From positions 26,219,067 to 26,283,066 of the forward strand of contig BTRK01000002.1 of assembly GCA_036245805.1 (NCBI GenBank): a stretch of DNA of 64,000 nucleotides. Direction: 5' to 3'. Each line of letters begins with the position of its first letter. Within the stretch, counting starts at the first letter, position 1. Below are positions 1 through 13,900 of the stretch, in pieces. The notes beneath the pieces were generated by a model. That model was not told the DNA's origin. It was given only the letters and a program-made list of their open reading frames with translations, and did not search any database. This DNA is from Pristionchus mayeri (taxonomy: Eukaryota > Nematoda > Chromadorea > Rhabditida > Neodiplogasteridae). The position numbers and the translations under genes were made by a program.

Positions 1-292
1 AACACCTCTGCGATGGGGACGGAATGAGAAATGTTAGGGAGAGGGAGAGAGGGGCAAATGTCACAGTAAAAATAGATCATCACACCACTATACACCTACA
101 AATCATCCAACAACATCGATTGCCTGTTTACATGACAGGAAAGGGACCAGCAGAGTGATATCCCTCACCAGGGATGATCATTCGATGCGAGGCAGCGATT
201 CCACAACGCCTCTCCCTCCTTGAATTGCGAACTAAGGTGCGGAGGAGTCGTAGCGGAATCGCTCGCATCGAATGACTATCCCTATCCCTCAC

Positions 293-980
293 CTCGTCCT
301 CCAGTGGACATTCCATCATCCCTCGTGAGCCACTTCTGATACTCACTCGATCGATAGTCATCATCTTCTTCTTCATCTACTACATTCGTTCGACTCCAGC
401 GAGGAGAGAGGACGCCTTCTAAAACAGGAATTCCATAGATACATTGGCCGACAATGTAGAAGATGAGAGCTGTGATGATTTTTTTACAAACAATAAAACT
501 TGTTTATTTTTGAAAGAAACTCTAACAATATAATTATATTATAATATTTTTTGCAGCGACGACTTGATTGTAAGATGTACACTTTATGAGAAAGATGAGT
601 ACTTCACGCAAAGTATATCCGTTACCTCGTCGCTCTTCCTCTCTCACAATCTCCCCTTCCTCCTCCTCCTCCTCTTCCTCATCATCACTGTCCACCTCTC
701 CCGGTCGTCTCACCAGGCGGAAGGAAGAACGGTCGACAGAAGGGACAACCACTGGAATTTACCATCTATTACAGATTATAACAATACCAACAATTTAATC
801 GCTCTTCCTTTTGAGGTTGTCCAATATGCCTTTGATATCTCCCACAACACGCACCTCTTTGATCTTCATGTTCTTTCCCCTCCTCCTCCTTCTTCCCTTC
901 ATCCTCCTTCTCATCTTCATTCTCCTCTGCATTCTTCTCGCAAACGAGAGCGGGCATCGAATCCACGGGAGAGACCACTT
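293..980 (-). CDS. Downstream copy of a duplicated three-exon block of the acidic gene
   Basis: The three exons are 980-855, 751-626 and 418-293, each exactly 126 nt (42 codons) and phase 1 to phase 1. The middle exon carries the run DDEEEEEEEEGE. The block matches 8785-9492 almost base for base in the first two exons. The third exon differs by several residues (for example EYQKWLTRDD here against EYQKCLTRDD there). The strong donor after 293 (GTGAGG) suggests the gene continues off the left edge. Confidence 0.7.
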
Positions 981-1896
981 CTGTAATCAAACAACTTGAG
1001 AAGATCGATAACATTCTATGGTTTTTCCGTGAAACTCGAATGAAGCGTGTTACGGCGCCAACCTTTTTCATCTATCTTCTCTTCCCCATCACCGCTCCAT
1101 CGTCTGCTTACCACCATGCAATCGGATGGGCTGCGAGAGGCAGCGGATTCTGGAAGGAGGATATGCACTTCTGCTTATCAGAGGTCTTCTGAGAGATTGC
1201 ATGAAATCGAGCCCCCATTTACAAACTGTTCATAGTGCTTCAATCTGAACGCCCTTTTGGTAGTTTATGTACCTGAGGTCTAGTAACTTTCAGTTAAGTC
1301 GGTGGGGCCGTAAATTCAAAACTGCCTAAAATCCGGCTCTGGCCATTTCGAACATTCAAAAAATCATAAGTTCCTTCAAATTTGAGTAGAAGGTTCGACA
1401 AAATAAGCAAAATAACCGTCTCAACGAGTAGAATAAATCTCTTGTTGATGACAAATCTGTAAAGAGACGATAAGATGCCGAAAATTGACAAAAATTCATT
1501 TTGGTAGTCGGAAAAATGCATATAAATGCATGTCCTGATAAAATTTATCACTTTTACCTGTGAGATTATTACAGATTCGAATTCTACGTCCATTTTTACC
1601 CTTGGAAAAGTTGGATTCGTAAAAATTGCGATCGTGATTTTTTTGATTGTTTGCTGTTTACATGCCAGATCGCGTGTTTTTTGAGACAAGATTATGAAAT
1701 TTGATTGTAGATACTGCTTTCTGCCTCCAATGGCCTCCAAATTTGGCACAGAAGTCATAATGGAGCATATAAACATGTCCACATTCAAAATATGCAAAAT
1801 GGCAAAATTTTTGAAATCTCGCTTTTTCGACCATTTCGACCGAAAAAATCGAAATTTCAAAAATTTTGCATATTCCTACATAAAGACATATCGTAA

Positions 1897-1931
<35 letters not shown>

Positions 1932-4900
1932 CTGTCTGTCCCTTTGTTTGTCTGTCACACTTTTTCTTCAAATCGATGTAATTCGGTTCAAAATCATCCT
2001 ATGTGCATGGGACCTTGACCATATGAACCCCCTTCACGAGTACTTTCAAAATTTGATCTTTGATCTTTGTAGTTTGTAGTTTGATTTTTTCCTTCAAATG
2101 GCTCTAACTTGGCTCAAACGTATCCGTGCGACTTCGGACCTTGACCATTGGCATCCCCGCGATGAACACTTTCAAAATTTGACACTTGATCTTTGATCTT
2201 TGATCTCTTTCTTCAAATCGCTCTAGCTTTGCTCAAACACGTCCTACAGCGCTACGACCTTGACCGTTGGCATCCCCACGATGAGCACTTCCAAAATTTT
2301 AAACTTGATCTTTGATCTTTTTTCTTCAAATCGCTTTAGCTTTGCTAAAACACGTCCGTGTGACGTCGGACCTTGACCGTTGGTATTCCCACGTCGAGCG
2401 CTTTTAAAGTTTGATCTTTGATCTTTGTAGTTTGTAATTTGATCTTTTTCTTTAAATATATATATTTATGCTATTTCGTACGAAATAACGTGAGATAACA
2501 TTAAAAATAGAACAGAAAAATGAATGACGATGAGAATCACTGGTTAATGACAGGATAAAAGGGTCATGGAGTCAGGAGGACCTATTCAGGGGAACTGGTT
2601 TCATTCTCGGTGTTTACTAAAAGCCTTGCCGCTCTTGGAAAGAAGCTATTGTGTCTGTAGTTATGATTCGATCCAGGGTTGTTGAAGTTCATGCCGTTTC
2701 GCGTGTAGTAAATTTTGAAATAATGTTGTTTTCGGTTGGATATACTATATTTGCCTCGTATGAGATTTGTGGCTACTCTTACATCAATCGTTATTCTACG
2801 CTTCTCTAAGACTCAATGCCTAGTTTCTTATTGCGGTCGAAAGCGGTAGGCATATTTTCCCAAGTATGATCAAAACAGCGCATAAATAAGCGTCGCGTGA
2901 AGTAGTTTTGTACCTTTTCGAGTTCCTTTTTATCCTTGTTTTGGTAAGGGTTGAAGACGGAGGAAGCGCTTTCTAAAATCGGTCTGATGTACATTGAGTA
3001 CGTTTTGAGAAGTACTTCTATATTTTTGGTTCGTAAAGCTCTTAGGATAGTGTGACAGGTAGTTTTGGCCTTAATGGATATGGTAGTGCAATGATCGGAG
3101 AAAGAGAGGTTTTTCTGGATAACAAAACCGAGGTCTTTCACTGTTTGTTTTTGTTCCAGAGTACTGGTTCCTATGGTATATGTTCGCATTGTATTTGCTC
3201 TGCCTAGATGCAATGAGTTGCACTTATGTGCAGCAAGAGGAAGTTGCCATTTTTCTGACCAGTGCACTATAGTGTCAATCGCAGCTTGTAATGGGGCAGA
3301 TGAATTTCCCTTCCTAAAGGACCGATATATTTTTATATCATCAGCATACATTCTTGCAACTACGCCATGGTTTTGCACTAGAGTGGGAATTTCTGAAGTG
3401 TAAATAAGGAAAAGTAAGGGACCAATGACTGAGCCCTGTGGGACGCCGCTAGTTACAGGCATTGATGTAGAGAGCACATCTTTTACTCGCACTTGGAATG
3501 ATCTATCTGTGAGATATCCTGTAATCCATTTGATTGTATTTTCTGAGAGACCTATTGTGCTAAGCTTGAGTTTTAGCTTGGGGTGGGAGACTCTATCAAA
3601 AGCTTTTGCGAAATCAAAGTAGATAACGTCAGCTGGTTTCCCATCATTAATCGAGGATGTCCAGTGTTCGAGAACTTCTAGCATTTGGAGCTCACGCGAC
3701 CGTTTCTTGCGGAATCCATATTGCTCATCGGGGAAACTTTCTAATTGCTCACAATGGGTGATAATGGATTTGCACAAAATTCGCTCAAAGACTCGGCAGA
3801 AGAAAGAGGTAAATGAGATGGGTCTGTAATTTAGGGGATTGGAGAAGGGGGGTGATTTCTTAACGGGGGTTACGATGGAATGTCGCCAATGTGAGGGAAC
3901 GGTCCCAGATTGGTAGGAGTTCCTAAAGATGATTTCGAGGGCTTCGGAAATTGGTACGGCAATTCGTTTAATGAAGGTGAGGTCAATGTTCTCTGGGGTT
4001 TTACAGGAGGAGCGTTTCCATTTCTCAATGATGGCGCAGATTTCATGTCTAAGAAATTGGGGTTCTTCGTATGTACCAAGCTGAGGTAGGGCTCCATTAT
4101 TGGGCAGTTTTCCGTCATCGACGGTGAATACGCTTACGAAGGTCTCAGCAAGTAAGTTAGCTTTGCCTAAGTCGTCCATGACTAGAATACCATCAGCTCT
4201 TTTTAATCCTTCTACTCCCTTGGATTTATTGGCACAGCGTTTCATAAAACGGAAGAACTTATTCTTATCGTCGCTTTCGATTATCTTTTTCTCAATGGTT
4301 TTGTGATACCGTTGTAACTCTTTGCGAAATTTTTTGTTCAGAATCTCGAAATCACGTTCATCGTTAGGGTCGTTGCTATTTATCGATTTATGCCAGGCTT
4401 GAAAACGTTTTCCTAATAGTCGCTCAATATGAGGGGGAAGTTTCCCATGAGATAGGCTCACTTTGGTCCAAGGAACATGGGTGTCTATTGATTTTTGAAT
4501 GACACTAATCAAGATGTTGTACATGAGATCCACATTTGCTATTTTAGAAAATGCGCTTGTCCAATCGATGTTTGCTAATTGAGAATTAATTAGGTCGTAG
4601 TCAGCATTTCTGTAGTCACGCCTAAGAGTGAAAGCAGGGGTCGAATGACTCATTGTGAATTTGAATTCAACTGTTGAATGGTCAGACAATTCGAAAGGGG
4701 GACCCACTTCAGTTTGGGAGATGAGACCGGGATGGTTGCATAGTAGTAAATCAAGAATATTTTCTTTTCTGGTGGGTTGTTGGACAAACTGGGCTAGTTT
4801 GGCTGAGCTACAGAGGTCAAGGAATGATTGCGAGGAGGGGATAATCGATTTCGGTTGAGTTGCGGGATGTATTGACCAGTCAATATCAGGGATATTGAAA

Positions 4901-7900
4901 TCGCCTGTGACTATTGTAGGTTGAGGGCAAGAGCAAAGGTCAAGTATTGATTTGGAAAGGGAAGCAGTTTGTATCGTACTCGCTTTGGGGCTACGGTAGG
5001 CGCATACAATCCTAATTAAGTCGCCGTTTATGTAAACATCTACTGCTAATAGCTCGTGGGAATCAGGTGCCGTCTCATCAGCAATCTGTGCTGCACTTAT
5101 GGACGAGTGTAGAATGATCGCAACACCACCACCTCTAGAGTTTCTATCTGTTCTGAACACATTGTAGTACTGATCGTGGTCACCTAACAGAAGCGAGTTA
5201 AGGAATGAAAGAGAGAGCCATGTTTCAGTGAGGCAAATCATAGCATACTTTTTAGAAAGGGTTTGCGAGAGATATTGTAGTTTGTTTTGGATAGAGCGGC
5301 AGTTGGCTAATATTGCAGAGAAAGAAAGTGAGTGTCTGTCTGAGTGATGTTTGGGCCGGTGAATTAATACCAGTTTCCCTGGGTGCCGAAGTTGGGAGGA
5401 ATGCCATACTGAGAAATGTGTGAGATGAAGGGATTGGAATATGAATACTGATTGAGGAAGTGATTCAAGGGGATGGGGTTGAAGAGTGGGGGAGGAGGGG
5501 CTCCGTATCTATTGCGAGTGTTCTGGGGAAAAAAGGGGGGACTCTGGCGAGGAGGAGGGATTGGATTGGGGTGGTTCTGGCGAGGACGAGTATTCAGGTT
5601 GTTTGGACCACGGTTCGTTGCGGATGAGAAGACCGAGTCGCGTCTGCTTCTCGCACGGTTTCTCGAGGGAATTCCGACGGTCTGGGGAAGGGTCTGGCTT
5701 CGGGGTACGGTAGGAATGGAGGAAGGGGACGGCTCGGGTCCGTTTCTTCCGCATCCTCGTCCGGGTATCTTCCGGCGAGCGTCATCCTTGTCAGTATAAG
5801 ATGGGCGGATGTAGACATCCTTGAAGGACGAGTCGCGAGAGATTCTATTTGCATTCTTGACCAGAAGAGCCGCGTGTTTACGAGTCGTTAGAACGACTTT
5901 CGTCAGACGGCAGTGGGGGGAGTTAACGTCTGCAGGGGGCATCCTGTATACGGATACGGGAAGGCAGGGGAAACCAGCCAGGGCAGTGAGCTCCACTACC
6001 TGGTTGTAATCTCTCTGGACCTGCTTCAACGGACTGAGGGAGGAATCCACAGGGAGGCGAGCAATAACTACGCTCCTCTCGAGGTCAGATGAAGTCTCAT
6101 TTGAGGGTGACGGGATGGGGGAGGGAATGGTAGTGGGGCTGGAGGCGGTATTCGCAACTACGGGAGGGGCAGTGGCAGCAGAAGAGGATGGGGTATCCAT
6201 TTCATCATCGTCACCATTAACTACGCTCGAGTCGGGGGGAGGAGGGAAGCGTGTCTCTAACTCACATATCCTCTTCTCGAGACTGTGTGAGTACGACTGC
6301 TCCTTGTCGAGCTTGTTCTGGAGGCAGATGCAGAACTGCAGGAGATCCTCGTATGTTCCCGTAACCGTGTACTTGCGCTTCTTCGCGACTGGAGATCCGG
6401 TGGGAGACATGGCGTTGTGGGTACCGAATTTAGGAAGTTGCACAGTCGGTACTCTGCGCCAGCGTGATTCGAGAGAGCGGCAGAGAGAGGTGAGAGGCAC
6501 CTCTCTCGATGAGGGATAGGAAGAGACTGTGAGGGACAGGAAGAGACTGAGAGGGATAGGAAGAGACTGATGAGGGATAGGAAGAGACTGAGAGGGATAG
6601 GAAGAGACTGATGAGTGATAGGAAGAGACTGATGAGGGATAGGATGAGACTGAGAGGGATAGGAAGAGACTGAGGGATAGGAAGAGACTGATGAGGGATA
6701 GGAAGAGACTTCAAATGGCTCTAACTCGCTTCAAAATCATCATAGAAGGATAGGACCTTGACCGTTGGCATCCCACGGCGATCGCTTTTAAAGTTTGATC
6801 TTTGATCTTTGTAGTTTGTAGTTTGATCTTTTTCTTCAAATGGCTCTAACTCGCTTCAAAATCATCGTAGAAGGATAGGACCTTGACCGTTGGCATCCTC
6901 ACGACGAGCACTTTCAGCACACCACACAACATGGTGCATTTTACCAAATCGCAGAAAACTCAAATGCACCCCGTGTACCACACACCACACCATCCCAACC
7001 CGCTCTCTTTCCCCGCAGCGTAAGCGTTGTGAAAGGCTCGTGAGGCCGAGGGTGATTCGAAAAAGTTGGGATGGGGCGAAGCCCCATCCCAACTTTTTCG
7101 AATTGCCCGAGGCCTCACGAGCCTTTTACAACGTTTTAAGCAGGCTCTCACCAGTCACGTCCAATTGTTATCCTTAAAACACAACCCCGCGAACCACGTA
7201 GCGACCGAAGGTCGCTAGTTTTGAATTTAGACATGTTTATATGTTCCATTATGACTTCCGTGCCAAATTTGGAATCAATTGGAGGCAGTAAACAGTATCT
7301 ACAATCAAAAATATTTGGGTATCCCGAAAGTTCGTGCACTATTTTTGCTTAGTTTTTCCCTTTCTAACTATAATGCACCATATCAAATATAGCTTTGTGT
7401 TTTGTACATGTGCAGGTTTACTAACTGATTCCGCTATCATATTCTGAAAACACTATCTAATTACGCTGAAATTACCTGAAAAGTCGATTTTCGGTTATGT
7501 CGTTGTAAAATTTTTAACACAAATTAGGACTATTGTGTGAGACCCGGATTGAAACCAATGAAGGAGATGGGTGTGCAGTTATTTTTAAAATAGTCACTCA
7601 ACAGCTATCTTTAGTGATAGCTGAAGTAGTGCAAAACTTTCAACTTTCATTAATTTAAAAAATGTCGTTTTTTTTAATTATTAAATTTTGTAATCTTTCT
7701 TCGAATGAGAAGCCACTCGAAATATAATAATTCTTAGTTTTAGTTTATTAGCAATCGTTTAACATAGAAAAAATAAAAAAATGAACTGTCGAATCGCAAA
7801 GTGATCGTGATTTTGCCTGCAAATTAAGTGATTTTCAGGATTTTTCACGCACAATCAGGCAATCTCACTGTACTGTTTTTGACCGCGCGCGCGTTTTGAT

Positions 7901-10900
7901 TGATGCCTGCGGACGTTTTCATTTTCCTTATGTCGATGCTCCGCGGGCCGTGCAACAATGCTGAAAAAATCCGTAACCGTTTATCGTGAACAGAATTAAT
8001 TTGTTTTTCTCGAATACTATGCATCTGCAAGAGTAGCCATGCAGATGAGGAGATGCGCCTTATTCTCACGATTATTTTTCGTATGCTATGTATTTGACCA
8101 ACACTAATTTGTCGTTTCACGTCATTTTTCATCGTCATTCCCCCTTCTCTCAACACCGCGCGAATGCGCTCAAATAATGAGAAATGAGAGAACGAAATAT
8201 GTTTCATTTTTTGAATAAGATTTACCTGAGATTTATTTTATTCACGAAATGAAACACATTTCGTTCTTTCATTTCCCATTCTTTGAACGCATTCGCGCGG
8301 TGTTGAGAGAGGGGGGATGAAGATAAATAATGGTGTGAAACATTAAATTAGTGTCGGTCAAATCCCACACAGCATATGAAAAATAATCGTGAGAAAAAGG
8401 CGCATCAAAAAGGCGCAACGGTTACGGATTTTTTCAGCATAGTTGGAGTCTGTGTGATCCATTTAGGACCAGTTCCGATTTATATCTCGATTGCTTGTCT
8501 GCATCCTAAGTTATGGCGAAAATACGAAAAATAACGGAAAAGATAAGCCGTGCAGCCCGGCTGCACCGGTCGAAAGGGCGAGAAATGAAGTAGACCATGA
8601 TGATAAGCACCCTCGATAACCCCTTTTTACAAGTTTTCATATTTTCACTGTGCCAGCCTCTACATACGATTTCCCGATTCTTAGGTGACCAGCCTCATAT
8701 ACGCCGACGAAAAAACGTTCCGCGTATATTTAGAACCATGTACTACGCTTTCTGTTCTAACAGTAACAGAGTGCTCTTTCTCACCTGCTCCCCCAGTGGC
8801 CATTCCATCATCCCTCGTGAGACACTTCTGATACTCACTCGATCGATAGTCATCATCTTCATCTTCATCCACCACATTCGTTCGACTCCGGCGAGAGGAG
8901 AGAACTCCTTCTGAAACAACAATTCCATAGATACATTGGCAAACAATGTAGAAGGGGAGTTCAGACCTGACAAGTTCAGTTGTTAGACGATTTTTTTACT
9001 AACAATAAAACTTGTTTATTTTTGAAAGAAACTCTAACAATATAATTATATTATAATATTTTTTGCAGCGACGACTTGATTGTAAGATGTACACTTTATG
9101 AGAAAGATGAGTACTTCACGCAAAGTATATCCGTTACCTCGTCGCTCTTCCTCTCTCACAATCTCCCCTTCCTCCTCCTCCTCCTCTTCCTCATCATCAC
9201 TGTCCACCTCTCCCGGTCGTCTCACCAGGCGGAAGGAAGAACGGTCGACAGAAGGGACAACCACTGGAATTTACCATCTATTACAGATTATAACAATACC
9301 AACAATTTAATCGCTCTTCCTTTCGAGGTTGTCCAATATGCCTTTGATATCTCCCACAACACGCACCTCTTTGATCTTCATGTTCTTTCCCCTCCTCCTC
9401 CTTCTTCCCTTCATCCTCCTTCTCATCTTCATTCTCCTCTGCATTCTTCTCGCAAACGAGAGCGGGCATCGAATCCACGGGAGAGACCACTTCTGTAATC
9501 AAACAACTTGAGAAGATCGATAAGATTCAGCCACAACATCGCCACATTCTATTGTTTTTCCGTGAAACTCGAATGAAGCGGGCTATGGCGCCAACCTTTC
9601 TCATCTGTCTTCTCTTCCCCATCATCACTCCATCGTCTGCTTACCACCATGCAATCGGATGGGCTGCGAGAGGCAGCGGATTCTAGAAGGAGCATATGCA
9701 CACCTATTTATATTAAAAATGAACTATAGAATTAAACCAGAGTTCGGAAGAACATTGAAAGAAGAAACTTCAAACCTCTATGCTCCACATCTTCACTACT
9801 CGTAGTTTCGATTGAGGAAAGAAGAGTAGAGGAGTAGACGGTATCTGGAAGTTCTTGCATGGGATGGACCATCCCGCGATATTATGTTCATAAATTCGAG
9901 GAACACGAAATCGACTCTCATGACTAATGCAATTGACAAAAAGATAACAAATCAATATATCTGACCACTGTACTCTGTCTCCCTCGTACTCCCATCATCA
10001 CTGCTCACTGCATTTCTTCCCATGGAGAGAAGAGCTGCCGAAGGAGCCGAGACCTCTGATAAGGATCAAGATCATTCCCAGTTTCACGAGTGCTCCACAA
10101 TCATTTCTTAAATTATTAGAATATAAATCGATTAGACAATACAACATAACATATATCTAATTAGTTGATTAACAAGCGTAGTCCAAGCCGCGAACCATAG
10201 CATCCGTGTGTCAACGACATTATTGGATATCATCTATTCATCTCACCTTGCTGCTTCTCTTCGATCTCCACTCCTTCATCCGTCTTGACGTCGAGACTCG
10301 AGGAGGATGGAAGAGGGGCTGGAAGCATTATGTTAGACCAGATGGAATCAAGTACAACAAGATACCGAAAACAGAGAATCTTCTCAATAAATAACGAGCT
10401 TTCGTTATTTTATTTTCATTTTCGAACACACCTCGCTCTCCTTCTTTCTCTCCCTCCTCTCTTCCTTGCTTCTCATACATTCTCTCGACTTGTTCTTCTT
10501 CATTCGTCTCCTTCTCCTCTTCCCTCTTCACTTCCTTCTCCTTCTCCTCACTATCCACTGGACTGGATTCAGTCAAGTCAGACGGGGACGATGGACCTGC
10601 AACACGACACACTTCCTTATAAATTGCGATATTTATTTCTCGTAATTTAAACGAAAATTCTCCTCACCTTTCTCCTCCACGACTGGCTGATCTGAATGAT
10701 CCAACCATTGGGAGACAGCTTCTTTGCGAAATTTTGTCGAATCTACAAATTGGGTACCGTTAAAATCTAGAAAACAAATATCATAACCGTTTTCGCCTCA
10801 CTCACCCCCACTTTCCACTTCACTTGGCCCCCTCTCGAGACGATCACTATTCACTGAAACAAACGGTAGATCATTTTACATAATTTTAAAAACGTTCTTA

Positions 10901-13900
10901 TTTAAAATGGTCACAGCTATCAATGAATATTCCGGTTGCAACAACAGTACGATGGCATCAATGCTCACCCTCGCTCTCCTCCTTCTCTTCTCTCGATGGA
11001 TCGATCGGAGTGGGCACCTTCAGGGCCGTCGCTTCCAAAAGACCCACTCGAGCAGCTGCAATCAGTCTAGTTATCAATGAAGATATCAGAAAGATTGATT
11101 CATTCAACTGTTGAAACATTACTCTACCTTCCTGCTCTTCCGTCTTCTCTTTCTCCTCTTCTACCTTCGGATTGGGGGTATGTCGTTCCTGTTTCCCTCG
11201 TCTCGGTCCCAGAAGGACGATCGCCAACGCACGACGGGCGGCCGATTGAGACGAGGAGCGGGGAACTGAAATCAACCACGTACTGAGACAGGAACTTAGG
11301 CGGCAAGTTTACAATTAGGTTTACAAAATCACGAGAGACAACGTTATACCAACAGGTTAACTAATTGCTACTCTCTTGCTCGATTATTACGAAACGATAA
11401 GCGCAGGTGTCCTAAACGAGATTTGATATCATCATTTAGCTGTGTTTTGGCACCAAAATCAACATCATACTCCCTCAACTATCAAAGATTAGACTACTCT
11501 ATCGAACCTTCGCTCTTTCTCTCCTTCTTCTTCTCCATCGGAGTGGGGGGCCTTTCCTTCTCTTCATTCTCTCCTTCTCGCTCCTTCATCGCGGTCGTCG
11601 GTGCTCCTCTCGCGGACGAGAGAGACGCCTTCGGGGCTCAAAGAGAATATTCATTTGGGTGTACTTATGAGATGGAAAAATTTTGTTGGAAAAGGACACT
11701 TTGTCAAAATTTGAACAAAGGAATTTCCAGAAATTCCTTTGTTCAAATCTTGACAAAGTGTCCATTTCTCAAAATATTCTGCCAACTCATCGGTGTACCT
11801 TCATTTGCAATCAACAAGAATGCAATACTCTCCTACACTTGTAACCAAAACATAATCAGCTGTTGAAAAGATTCCCTACCTTCCTTATCTTCCACCAATT
11901 CATTCGGAATGGACGAATCTCCTCCCTGTTTCACTCGTCGAACTTCCTTCTTCTCTTCCTTCTGTTTCTTCTCTTCTTTCACTTCCTTCACCTCTTCCTT
12001 CCCTTCCTTCTCCTTCACTTCTTCCTTCCCTTCCTTCACCTCACTCGTAGTGGTCATCTCTCGTTCCCCTTTCGTGCTTCTCCTTCTCATCAACGCACTC
12101 GCTAGCTTAGCCCGTGCGGGTGACTGGCAATCACGACGAGCTGCAATCAATTAACTCACTCTGATATCGGGGTATCCATACAGTGTATACATACACCTGG
12201 CATACACCGGCGACCATCCACATCTGATTCAACAACATTACGAGACTGGCCACATACATTCTCTCTCTTCTCTCTTCTCCTTCGTGAGATCGATCAGAGT
12301 GGACTTCTCTCGCTGCTTAGAGGCCGTTGCTGACTCTCCCCTTGTGGAAGACTTCAATGAGGGTGGAACTGAAGATACTGCAAATTTAGTCCTTTGTGTT
12401 TACAAGATAATCAAACATGGAAATAAAAGTATGAGATTCTTACAAAAAGAAATTCTTCATATACGGAATCAACGAAATTCCTAATCGAAGAGTACAATTG
12501 ATATCTCTCTAACCTGATTTCGGAAGTGCCACTTGTTCGGATGGATTTTCCTTCGTCTCATCCGTTCTCTGCTCGAGTTTATTACGAGGAGCAGACACGG
12601 GGACGGGGAGGGGGGCGAGTGAGGACGGAGGAACAACTGGAAGTGAGGGAGCCATGTCGAGAACTATGACGTCATTCCGTCTTTGATACATCAAATGCGG
12701 CATGACGTCAAGTTCTCATTCGACCTAGCACCACTAGAAGTGAATACTATCATGTACATAATTTGAACGCTCTTGTTTTGAGTGAGCAAGAAATCATTGC
12801 ACAACAAATTGGCAAATTAATGGATATTGAAATAATTAAACTAATTTCATGCAAACGAGTTACACATACACAACAATAATCCTGTCATCTTCATAATCAC
12901 TGGATGAAGCAAGACTGTACCTTCGACTTGCTTCGTCTCTTCTTTCTTCTCTTCCACCCCATCACTCGGACTGCGCGTGTCTCTTTCCCCTCCCTCGACT
13001 CTTTCTTCCATCAATCCACTCCCTTCCACACGAGATGAGGGCAACGGAGACGCTGTAATCAACCAATCAACAGATCTTCACAAGGATCATCAATATTTTA
13101 CTGCTATCAAATGAACTTTCGAAGCACACGGCATTCTATGGCAGATTTCCAGAAAACATTCGCTTCGAGACCAGTCGCGAGATATTGCTCTCTTTCTCTG
13201 CGCTCTCTCATCTCTCGTCCACCACCTGTAAAACGCCGTGAAGCACTTTCGTACCTGGCCTGGCAAACTGCATTTGCATTCGGGCGAACGGGTGGTCCTT
13301 CCCCAATACACTCATCGGAGAGTAGTGCATCAGAGGGATGGAGCCATAGTCAGGGAGTGAAGAAGCATCTCAAAATACTTGTTTAGGGACAGACCGAGTA
13401 CAAGCAATTGAGACATCTAAATTTAGAATCATGCTTCAGTTGTAACGTTTATTCAGCATGATAAAAATTTGCACTAGTTTAGACCGTCAATTCAGAAAGA
13501 AAGAAAGAATACAGGCCATGATGCCTGATTGAGACTCCCTCATTGGATCATCTTCTCACCCTCTCTCTCATCCGATTGCTCTTCGTTATTTATCAAATCG
13601 AATTCCGTGGGCGTCTCGCGGTCTTCACACATGCTTTCTCGCGCGTTCAACGCGGCAACTCGCGCTTCTCTCGCGGACGAAGACAGGTGCGGATCTGAAA
13701 GCGACTGAGTTTGCACGATTGGTTATAATAACATAACTGACGACAGGAGCAACCACTACGATGAATCAAAACGGATTATCGACAGACAAAGTCTGTTAGT
13801 ATAAAGACACCTATCAAACGATAAAATTCTGCTATGTTCGCATTCATCGGTCGTTCCGATCGAAGGTCGAGAGCAGTGGTCGAAAAGTAAGTCCAAAATG

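Larger units (their letters stand above)
2455..6709 (-). mobile_element. Near-complete CR1/Jockey-superfamily non-LTR retrotransposon
   Basis: On the minus strand the element reads: a tandem-repeat 5' leader (6709-6508), ORF1 (6410-5364), ORF2 (about 5360-2806, with a shifted tail to about 2590), and a 3' UTR ending in an AT-rich tail near 2460. It sits inside the 115-125 bp minisatellite, with TTTAAAT/TTCAAAT at the two junctions as a possible target duplication. Two ORFs, an APE-type endonuclease and no RNase H domain point to the CR1/Jockey group; I cannot separate the clades by eye. Confidence 0.85.
1873..7213 (+). mobile_element. Non-autonomous Helitron/Helentron-like (DINE-1 type) element
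   Basis: Its parts in order are: a start at TTCCTACATAAAGAC inside an A/T target; a GTCT/GTCC microsatellite at about 1899-1952; a tandem array with a unit of roughly 115-125 bp; a GC-rich palindrome at 7040-7130; and a terminal hairpin GCGACC-GAA-GGTCGC followed by TAG at 7213. A GTCY microsatellite, internal tandem repeats and a 3' hairpin are the known plan of DINE-1/HINE elements. No Rep or helicase frame is present. A second, shorter copy lies at 30556-31373. The LINE at 2455-6709 is nested inside. Confidence 0.62.
1694..7315. mobile_element. Small palindromic element split by a Helitron-like insertion
   Basis: The left arm (about 1694-1800) and right arm (about 7214-7315) are inverted copies; both contain CATAATGGA and CATATAAACATGT in matching order. 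The hairpin centre is near 1840, and the right arm is interrupted at GCATA/TTTTGAA. The Helitron-like element begins there and ends with CTAG directly before TTTTGAA. Confidence 0.6.

Noticed and set aside
564..986. Long plus-strand frame rich in Leu, Pro and Ser, repeated at 9076-9498
   Set aside because: It is the antisense of the three 126-nt minus-strand exons, whose splice sites and phases are consistent.
5473..5799. Gly/Arg-rich plus-strand frames over LINE ORF1
   Set aside because: Antisense shadows of ORF1.
6430..6714. Repetitive Ser/Leu/Pro frame on the minus strand
   Set aside because: It reads through the tandem 5' repeat of the LINE and has no protein signature.
13226..13311. 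Frame MHYSPMSVLGKDHPFARM as an exon upstream of 13225
   Set aside because: Joining it would need a 29-nt intron, and no phase-1 acceptor precedes it.
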